This document shows, one piece after another, positions 56,570-64,000 of a stretch of DNA of 64,000 bases. This stretch comes from Anaeramoeba flamelloides. Taxonomy: Eukaryota; Metamonada; Anaeramoebidae. The stretch spans positions 17,918,001-17,982,000 of the forward strand of contig JANTQA010000023.1 in the NCBI GenBank assembly GCA_027625915.1. The letters are read 5' to 3'. Position numbers and translations under genes: made by a program. Positions within the stretch are counted from its first letter, which is position 1, and every line of letters begins with the position of its first letter. A model generated the notes under the pieces. The model worked only from the letters and a program-made list of their open reading frames with translations, did no database searches and had not been told where the DNA came from.

Positions 56570-56916
56570 TAAATTAAAAAAATGAATAATTTGAAATTTC
56601 CAATTTCTTGTTATTGATCTTGTAAAAACAATTTTAATCAATTCCGGTAATATCTGTATTACATATAACAAATTTTGAGGGTTTGTTTCATCCTGTTTTG
56701 GAATATTTCGAAGAAATTGTTACAATACAAGTATGGATTACAATTCAAAAGTCCTGATTTATAACATGTAAATAATAACACTACACTTACCCTTTTTTAC
56801 CATCAGACTATTTATTCCAAACAGATAATGTTTAATGAAATAACTGTATTTGAGTAAGACGGTTAAATTCACCAAAATTCTTCAAATCTTTTTTGTTTAA
56901 TTTTCCCATTTTTTAA

Positions 56917-57472
56917 GGTTTACAATCCCTGAAATTTTAAAAAAGGTTATCTTGTGTCGGTTTGTAGTGAGTTGTTAATTTGGTTCTTAGCTGATCGATC
57001 TTGTGCTTGGTATAGATTTTAATAGTGGTTCAAAATGGCAATTTTTGACAATTTTATTTTTTTTTTTCTCCATCTGAATTGTAGAATGTAAGATTAATTG
57101 GCTGGAATTTAAGTTATAAAAAAATGTGGATTTGTAGGTTTTGGAATGAAATTTTTAATTAAGTTTGGTTTTATTGGGAGTTTTTTAAAATTTTTATTTT
57201 TTGATTTGGTTAATTGACAAAAAAGTAAATCAAGATTCTCTTCTACAACCCAAAATTCAAAAGTTATTCTTAAACACCTATCAATCTATTAATCTTAAAC
57301 TCTTCAATTCGGATTTTGGAAAAATAAAAAAAATAAATTGTCAAAAATTGCCATTTTGAACCACTATTAAAACCCATACCAAGCACAAGATCGATCAGCT
57401 AAGAACCAAATTGACAACTCACTACAACCTGACACAAGATAATCGTTTTTCAAATTTCAGGAATTGTCATCC
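56917..57472. mobile_element. Family J TTAA-flanked element with long inverted arms
   Basis: A 556-bp single copy lies between TTAA (56913-56916) and TTAA (57473-57476). Terminal inverted repeats of about 150 bases are well preserved (GGTTTACAATCCCTGAAATT against GGATGACAATTCCTGAAATT, then CTTAGCTGATCGATCTTGTG in both). The centre has no coding capacity. The arms' similarity suggests it is younger than families E and I. Confidence 0.85.
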
Positions 57473-57916
57473 TTAAAATGTTTTGATGCTCTTAAAAGAT
57501 ACAACTTTATGTGTTTAAAAACCAAGAAAGCTTGTAAATTGGTTGACAACAAAATTGGAGTTGAACCATAAGATTTTTTAAAGTTGGTTTGTAAGATATT
57601 AAAAAATCGAAATCGAACACAAAGTTAAAAGCGTTTTTTTTTTTCCTTTATTAAGATACTTTCGATTATTTGAGACAAATTATGGTTTTTTTGGTTTCAT
57701 TATCAGCTCTCAAATGTACTTGAATAATTTTCACTCTAGTTACCTTATATTTCTTCTAAAAACAACGTTTACCATGAAGTAAAATGGAAATTCTTTTTTC
57801 TATTTAGTTACTTTTTTGTAAACTGAATACACTGTAAGAAGATAAAAATTCCAAATGAATGAAATTTTAAGTATAGCCAATGAAAATCAATAAAGTGGAA
57901 AATATTTTTTACTTAA

Positions 57917-58087
57917 AGGACTTATCTCTATTAAATTTTTTTTACTCAAATTTAATAGAGATTTTGAAAATTTTTGCAAATTACCTAGATTTGAGAAAAC
58001 CTGTTTGTTTTCAATATTAAACATATTTCTAGATCAGGAATCCAAATTTAGAAATTGATCAAAAAAAAAATAATAAAGATTAGTAAA
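57917..58087 (+). mobile_element. Family F TTAA-flanked element, copy 2
   Basis: A 171-bp element between TTAA (57913-57916) and TTAA (58088-58091). It shares ACCTAGATTTGAGAAAAC and TTTCTAGATCAGGAATCC with copy 1. Confidence 0.75.
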
Positions 58088-58458
58088 TTAAGAAACTGGG
58101 AATATTAATGTTGATTGGAAGTCTTTAATTTTTATGTACTTGCTTAACTAGAGAAGAACAATTTACCTTTTCGAAGATCTTTATAAAGGAACAACTTTAA
58201 AAGTTATCTTATGAGTGTCAATGACTTTGAGAAAATCTAAAAGGTTTTTTATGTTTGTTTAAAAATATAGGGGTGTAAATAGCCCATGTTTTTTATTTTA
58301 ACCCATTACTAAAATTTAACTCATTCAAAAAATATTAGTTGACTCTAGAAATAAAAGAAACAAATCAAAAGGATGAAAACAATATTTAAACAAGAAATTG
58401 TTTTCTTTAAATAAATATTAAAAAAGAATTATGAAGTTATTGGAAGATTAAAAAGTTA

Positions 58459-58733
58459 CAGTCAGTTCCACTTTTAAGGCACAAACTTTGAACGAAAATT
58501 AAGGTTAAATAAAGTCCAAAATTAGGGACAAAATTCAAATTCTCGGTTCAAAATTCAGAATCTAGTAAAATAATTTGTAGTCAAAAAAAAACTCTCAAAT
58601 TAAGACACAACATTTGGATTTTTTTTTTTTTACAATTTATTGTATTAGAATCTGAATTTTGTGCCTTAATTTGAGATTCTTATTGTTCCTTAAATTTCGT
58701 TGAAAGTTTGTTCCATAAAAGTGGAACTGACTG
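58459..58733. mobile_element. Family A hairpin MITE, copy 6, with internal duplication
   Basis: TA-flanked, starting CAGTCAGTTCCACTTTTAAG and ending AAAAGTGGAACTGACTG. At 275 bp it is about 75 longer than its relatives because part of the inner arm is repeated (two AATCTAGTAAAATAA-like segments). Confidence 0.85.
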
Positions 58734-58916
58734 TAATTTTTTGACAAAAAAAAAGAGAAAAATTTCTTTTTTCGAATTTTTATATAAAAAATACTTTTGA
58801 TCTCAGAAATTTTATAAATATAACAAAATTTTTTGAAACAAAAGCATTTAATATAATTTAGCCATTTCCATTAATCAAAATCTAACATTTATAGTCAATT
58901 TAAATCTGAACCAAGA

Positions 58917-58942
58917 ATATATATATATATATATATATATAT
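58917..58942. repeat. TA microsatellite
   Basis: An uninterrupted run of about 13 TA units. Confidence 0.9.
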
Positions 58943-59231
58943 TATTTCCTATCTTCAAATACCCAAGTCTGAAAAAAAAAAAACGAGATAAATTTTAGTA
59001 AAGGGTTATAGGTTGTCAACACAGTCTATTTACACCACTGTACATCTGCAAAATATTCAAATTTTTAAATATTTTAGGTAGCACTGTTAGTTTGGGGATA
59101 GCGAATATATTTTGAAAATAAAAAATATGTCATTTTGGGGTGATACCAAATTCAGAACAAGATTATGAAGACACTAAAAGGAAATTTTTTTATTTTTCTT
59201 TTTGTTTAAAAAATATTTTTTACAGATAATT

Positions 59232-59699
59232 CTGTTGTCTAAAGACAGCATATTAAAAAGTTTAATTACTGTTTCTAAATAAAAAGTGTGTTTTTTTGTT
59301 ATAGAAGTCCTATAATTTGACCGATCAAAGAAACTTACATTAAAACATAAGTATATATGGTGTTGGTTTCTTAAAGTTCTATTATTTAAATGGAAATTTG
59401 TAAAATAGAGGATAAAATTAAAAAATTTTTCTCAAAAAATAGATTAAATGTGAAAAGAGATAATTTTTACAAGGAAAAAATCAAAAAATTTTAAATAAAT
59501 TGAGACATTTTCTGGAAAATTTTAATAATTTAAATTTTACTGAAAATTTCAAGAAGTTTGACTTTCAAAATTGATTTGTTCTTAGATATACTATTGTATA
59601 GTAAATTTTATTTTGCCTTGGTACAAGAAGAAAAAAAAAATCGGATAATATTTTGAAACAGAAATTAAAGTAGTTGGGCAAGTATTATTTTGATCACTG
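59232..59699 (-). mobile_element. Family D MITE, copy 2
   Basis: It matches 14407-14882 in reverse: CTTGTACCAAGGCAA, CAAAATATTATCCG and TAATAGAACTTTAAGAAACC are shared on the - strand. The right end TTTTGATCACTG precedes TA (59700-59701). The left end is CTGTTGTCTAAAGACAGC. Confidence 0.75.
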
Positions 59700-59814
59700 T
59701 ATTTGAAAAAAAGTCAATAAAAAATTATTTCATAATTAGTAGATTAGATCTTTTTGAATCTCTTAAATTATCATCAAAACTATTTTATCTTACTCTTTCA
59801 TAAAAGTTTTATAT

Positions 59815-59821
59815 AAAAAAA
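59815..59821 (-). terminator. RNA polymerase III terminator of the tRNA gene
   Basis: Seven T residues on the - strand begin two bases after the tRNA 3' end, the usual polymerase III stop. Confidence 0.8.
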
Positions 59822-59822
59822 T

Positions 59823-59904
59823 CGACAGGAGCAGGATTCGAACCTGCGCTCCCAGAGGGAATTTGATTTCTAGTCAAACGCCTTAACCACTCGGCCATCC
59901 TGCC
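59823..59904 (-). tRNA. tRNA-Ser, anticodon AGA, no intron
   Basis: The 82-nt gene folds completely. The acceptor arms GGCAGGA and TCCTGTC pair and the discriminator is G. The D arm is GCC...GGC. The anticodon stem TTTGA/TCAAA closes a loop CTAGAAA with AGA at positions 34-36. There is a long variable arm (CCCTCTGGG), as in serine tRNAs, and a T arm GCAGG...CCTGC. A34 would be modified to inosine to read UCU, UCC and UCA. Internal promoters are the A box TGGCCGAGTGG and the B box GGTTCGAATCC. CCA is not encoded. Confidence 0.97.
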
Positions 59905-62027
59905 AAAATTTACATTAAAAGTATCAAAATAGAAAGTTTAATATAACTATAGAGATGACCTACTATTTGTTAACCTTAAGAAAAACTTTTTTATAGTCCA
60001 TACACTTTTAATAATTAAGAATACTTCAAATACAAAATAAGCAAAACTATTTAAACATATCTCGTTAAAATATCAAATTTAAAAATTACAATACAACAAC
60101 AAAATATAAAACAACAACATTAATTATAAAATCAAAAATATAATTCCTTACTAAGTAACTTTTAATAAAATGAAATGGAAAAACAGATTCTAAACAAATT
60201 ATAATACAAAAAAATCACTAATATTACAATATTACATCCTCAGATCAGAACAATAATTGTATAAAATTTTATTAACAATAATTATGTACAATAAACAAAA
60301 ATAAAATCAAATATATATATTCAAAAAAATTACAAAACTGAATTACTTAACTTAATTGATTGTTTCAATGATATCATTATTATCATTATAAATCAATATA
60401 TTTATTTATAAACCCATCCAAAGAGATATTAAAACAATAATATATTTCCAAAAAAGTCAGACACCAATTTTTTATTATTTAAGGGGAAATTAACTTTATT
60501 GTGTTTTTCTATTCATATATTATTAGTTTTAAAGAATACATCTATATTTTTTAAAAATCTTCACTAACTTTATAATGTTACTGAAAGAGATTTTGTATGT
60601 TTTTTTTCCATATTCTTTTCAAATTTTTTTCTTTCAATTTTCTCAACAAAATAATTTTTTCTTGATTTCTTAAATTTTTATTTTATTTTTTTTTTTTTCT
60701 AATTTTTATTTTTTAACTATTTTTTTTTATTTTGTTTTTTAAATGGATAATGTGGAAAAAAATAACAGATCTTAGAAAATACAAACAATTATTCCGATAA
60801 TTGAGAAAATTAAATATCTTTTAAAATGAATCTAATAATTGATTTCGACAATACTTGTTGTTCACATTTTTTTCAAAGAAATTGTTATGAATAAAAAACA
60901 CAAAATGATCATTTCAAAAATTCTGATTCACTTTTTTTTAATTTTTAAAATATCAGTTTTTTGTATGTTCTGAATAATTTAAAAGTGGATCATTAATAAT
61001 ATTTAATAATTAGTTGATTATACATACAAAAGGGTAGATTTTTTTATATTAAATTTATTATTTCAGGTTTGTCAATTATTTTTAAAATTGAATTATATAT
61101 GAGGTATCTCCACAAAAATGAAATAATTTTTTTTTTATCAATTTGATGAGCAATTATCTTTGGGAGTGAAATTATTCTTTAATTCACAAAACTAAATTAA
61201 GTTTTGTATTAATACTTATAAAAACAGTCCCAATTGATTTCTTTCAAAATATAAAGAAACTAAAAAATTCCAAAAAATGATAGCAAAAAACACAAATTTT
61301 ATTTTAAGGAGAATAAGAGCAAAAGCCTAATTTTTTTTTAAAAAAATAACCAATATTTTAAATATACAAAGTATCCTTATATCAGTAAAATATATTTTGT
61401 GTTTTTTCCCATTCAATTAAAAGTATTGTATAAAAATGAATCTTTTTTTTTTATTATTGAAGAAGTGTTAATAACTGGTATATTATTAAATTTCAAAGTT
61501 GGCCAAATTTCAAAATTGGTTAAATTGAATTTTTTCATATTTTTGAAGAGTTTCTTGATTATTATTATTGGTATGATAGTTTTTAATGTTTTTTATCATT
61601 GTGATAGGAAAAATCTAAAAGATTTTTTTGTGATTGGTAGTATTTTTCTTAATAAAATTGTAGAATATACAAAATTTTGAAATTATCAATACTAAATATT
61701 TTCTAAATTTGTTCGAAAATCAATTTTAACACAAAAAGTTAAGTGGAAAATTTTTTCCGATTAAAACAAGTTGCCAAAGTCTAATTGGTCTCTTAATATT
61801 TTTTGTCTCAAAATCCTTGCGTTAATTTTCTAGTATACCTTCTAAAACACCCAGGTATACTCTAACATACTCTAAACTACCCTAAGACACCTTAACCTAC
61901 CAGTAAATCATGCTTAAAATGCCTACAGTCAATATATTTCAAAGGTTTGACTATTTTGAAAAAAATGAGAATTTGACATAAATTGAAATTTGACCAAATT
62001 TAAAATTTAATAATTATCTCTTAATTA

Positions 62028-62960
62028 CAGTCTTGGTGCCCTGAGATTTAAATTTCCTTTAAGAAATTTAAGCGTTAAATAATAGATTTCATGATTCTTC
62101 ATTAATGAAAATAATTTCAAACTATGATGGTTTAAAATAAATTCATGAAGATTTAATTCTTCTAATTTAATAAGAAAAATTAATCTATTTTTATCATAAG
62201 TAGAATAGACCCATAAAAAATCATTACTAAACTAAAATTCAAAATTTTACACACAACTGAAACGGTCCAAACAATCACAAGAATACAATTTCATAAAAAT
62301 TGGAAATAAATTTTAATTTCTGAAAAATAGTCAAATCATTTTTTCCTTTTTTAAGTTTTTGTTTTGATTTCATTTTTTGAATTATGTAACTTATATCATT
62401 CGATCAAAAATCTTTTTTCAACAATCGATATTAGGTTAAAGTTGAGTTCTTCAAAACAGAAGAACTCAATTACAATCAATTGAAGGTATCCAATTTTTGA
62501 TCGATCAATAATTGTTGATCGATTATTACAAATTTACTAATGAATTTTTATGCCATGCTCTCCCCAAAAAATTTTAACACTCTTGATCTATTACTATTGA
62601 TAATTATTTATTTTTTTTTTTATTAGTTTGGAATTTAAAAACAATTATATAAACATTTCAATTAGTGAATGGTTCGATATTTGGTATTTCTTCAAGAATT
62701 GATTAAATAGGATTTTGCTTCCAACCATCGAATTTTGGTGTGTTCAAAATGTTGAAATAGAGTTTATTTTCTATTATAGCTTTCTGTTCATATTTTAAAC
62801 ATAGAGGACAAAATTTATTTGAGTTTTTATTTATTACATAATAATATCTATTTAAACCGTTGGTAAATGTTCTGGAGTTTAGGAGTGTTGAACTTGATGG
62901 ATAAATTAAATATCTTTTGGGTTTTTAATTATGAGTTTTGATATTTTATTATTGTGAAAA
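62028..62960 (-). mobile_element. LINE C-terminal fragment (subfamily b), copy 3, split by family B
   Basis: Two pieces on the - strand, 62763-62960 and 62028-62226, are adjacent parts of the same LINE C-terminus seen at 32500-32925 (FCPLCLKYEQK-like, then LEELNLHEFILNHHSLKLFS). The 535 bp between them are a family B element. To the right, on its 5' side, family C palindromes begin. Confidence 0.75.
62227..62762 (+). mobile_element. Family B MITE, copy 3, inside a LINE fragment
   Basis: It starts CTAAACTAAAATTCAAAATT and ends GTTGAAATAGAGTTTA, flanked by TA at the point where related LINE pieces read straight through. This supports a TA target duplication for family B. Confidence 0.75.
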
Positions 62961-62984
62961 TATTTGTGGGGTGTAATCAAGTGC

Positions 62985-63565
62985 CTTAGAGTGCAGAAGG
63001 ATTTCTTGAGTTTTTCTGTTATATTTGTTAAATCTATCGATTTTCCAAACAAAAAGAAAACTCAAGAAAACCAAGGTGCTTTTCCAGATTCGAAAGAATA
63101 TCGAAAAATAATTTGATTTTACTCAATTCTTTTTAAAAAAAACCTAACGACAGTAGAATGCCAATTTATTAATCACAGTTTGTGGAATTTTTATTTATTA
63201 TTGATTGTCTTTCTATCGGGTTTTTACCCTTCCTGTTTCCGGAGAAGTGTCCGTCAAGTACCGTATAGTGCCTAGGTTTTCTTAAGGTTTTCTGTTTCAT
63301 CTGTTAAGTGTTATTGATTTTTTTAAGGTTTTCTGTTGTATTTGTTACCAAAAAATCTTAATTTTCATTAGCTTTTTTTTACTTTTTGAAATAAACCACA
63401 TTTTTATAAAAATTTGCTGTTTATTTCAAAAAGAAAAAAAAACCTAGAACACTTCACAAATAAATAGAAAACTCAAAAAATCCTAATGACAGTTTTTTTT
63501 AATTGTTGAAATAAACATAAAAAACAAATAAATTTTCTTATTATTTCAAAAATTAAAAAAAAACT
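62985..63565. repeat. Family C palindrome cluster 6
   Basis: The largest cluster: spacer words AAGTGCCTTAGAGTGC, the CAAGTACCGTATAGTGCCTA region, the TTTTCTTAAGGTTTTCTGTT palindrome, the TTTTTGAAATAAACCAC palindrome and its partner, and a repeat of the last one. A 58-bp LINE tail follows. Confidence 0.7.
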
Positions 63566-63570
63566 TAATG

Positions 63571-63628
63571 GTAAAATAAGAGGAATTAAAAACTCCTCCC
63601 TTAAATAATAATAATAAAAAAAAAAAAA
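63571..63628 (+). mobile_element. LINE 3' tail fused to a palindrome cluster
   Basis: AATAAGAGGAATTAAAAACT, then CTCCTCCCTTAAATAATAAT and an A-run, match the last 55 bases of the LINE at 52182-52235. No LINE coding sequence precedes it on this strand, only family C palindromes. Confidence 0.65.
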
Positions 63629-63667
63629 TGATTGTTTTTGAAAAACTTCTGGTATTTTGTATTGTAG

Positions 63668-63985
63668 ATTGGTAACAGATATAATAAGAAGAGACAAACT
63701 AAGAATATTCAAAGTGTTAAAATTAAAATTTTAATTGTTGTGTTAGTATTTATTCTAATTTATGTAATAATATTGTTGTTTTTTTTAATAAAAAATATTA
63801 TTATTTTAAATTTAAAAATTTCTAAAAATTATGAATTTGGATATTATCAAAAGATAATTCTATTAAATAATGATATACATTTCAAATTAAGAAAAAGAAG
63901 AAGAATAATTTTCCATCTTATTAGTGATCTAATAAAAAAAAAAAAAAAAATAAGGATAAGTATGAGGATATTAACATGTGATTAA
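63668..63985 (+). CDS. Possible terminal exon with a membrane segment
   Basis: After a pyrimidine-rich tract ending TTGTAG, an open frame of 105 codons reads IGNRYNKKRQTKNIQSVKIK, a hydrophobic stretch (ILIVVLVFILIYVIILLFFL) and a basic tail. It ends TGA at 63985. No upstream exon or family is recognised. It could also be chance, since the DNA is nearly all A and T. Confidence 0.2.
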   Translation: MGNRYNKKRQTKNIQSVKIKILIVVLVFILIYVIILLFFLIKNIIILNLKISKNYEFGYYQKIILLNNDIHFKLRKRRRIIFHLISDLIKKKKKIRISMRILTCD

Positions 63986-64000
63986 ATATTCAAAAAAATA

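Larger units (their letters stand above)
56570..59822. other. Upstream region of Arl8 to the tRNA gene
   Basis: Besides elements J, F2, A6 and D2 it holds AT-rich DNA and a TA run at 58917-58942. The Arl8 promoter should lie just right of 56569, but I see no motif I can name. Confidence 0.5.
59905..64000. other. Right end of the window, gene-poor
   Basis: From 59905 to 62020 I see only AT-rich DNA without recognisable features; 61790-61910 has C-rich words that weakly recall family K in reverse. The remainder is LINE, family B and family C debris and one possible exon at the edge. Confidence 0.5.

Noticed and set aside
61399-61680. 93-codon hydrophobic frame
   Set aside because: It lacks an ATG, is Ile/Phe-rich like the surrounding DNA and has no homologue I recognise.
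61790-61910. C-rich words recalling telomeric or family K sequence in reverse
   Set aside because: The words (CTAAACTACCCTAAGACACC) are irregular, not a telomere repeat, and the alignment with family K is too weak to call.

Overview
The window is a very AT-rich stretch of a protist nuclear genome. It has spliceosomal GT-AG introns, the standard genetic code (TAA commonest, with TGA and TAG also ending frames), a eukaryotic tRNA with internal A and B boxes, and proteins with long Asn/Lys/Glu/Gln-rich tails. Such tails, together with B-box/coiled-coil/SPRY proteins and AT-rich gene deserts, fit amoeboid protists (Anaeramoeba-type metamonads or amoebozoans). The sequence alone does not fix the species.

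Protein genes are sparse. On the + strand: a DEAD-box RNA helicase of the DDX5/Dbp2 group (1-2592, three exons, 5' end outside the window) and an intronless 516-residue TPR protein (6810-8360). On the - strand: a B-box/coiled-coil/SPRY protein (12224-13721, two exons), a PH-domain protein whose PH fold is split by a 4.2-kb intron (18504-24076), a second short PH-domain gene (about 28917-29761, three or more exons), a charged coiled-coil or occludin/ELL-like protein (38550-39377), an Arl8-type small GTPase (42209-56569) and a tRNA-Ser(AGA) (59823-59904). The Arl8 gene is the main structural discovery. Three short 5' exons near 56 kb join, in phase and in family order, to a final exon at 43 kb across an intron of about 12.9 kb. 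The encoded GTPase carries an extra C-terminal tail of about 200 charged residues.

The rest is mobile DNA and its debris, and I could resolve several families by comparing the sequence with itself. A near full-length, decayed non-LTR retrotransposon (45967-52235; RRM-like modules, APE endonuclease, reverse transcriptase, CCHC knuckle) lies inside the Arl8 intron with a 16-bp target duplication. Truncated relatives lie at 21040-21470, 32500-32925, 44665-45565 and 62028-62960. A second LINE type is represented only by 3' ends. Non-autonomous TA-flanked elements fall into families A (six hairpin copies), B, D and L. Families E, F, I and J are flanked by TTAA; E, F and I share GGG-starting ends. 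Clusters of three different palindromes separated by short AGTGCCGT-like spacers (family C) recur, and repeatedly sit against LINE C-terminal pieces at a similar junction. Families G, H and K are repeats of unknown type. No transposase gene for the DNA elements is visible.

Nesting gives a partial order of events: B before the LINE at 45967; I before D at 14407; a LINE fragment before B at 62227; B before A at 40822. Introns and intergenic regions collect elements alike, so the long introns appear to have grown by insertion.
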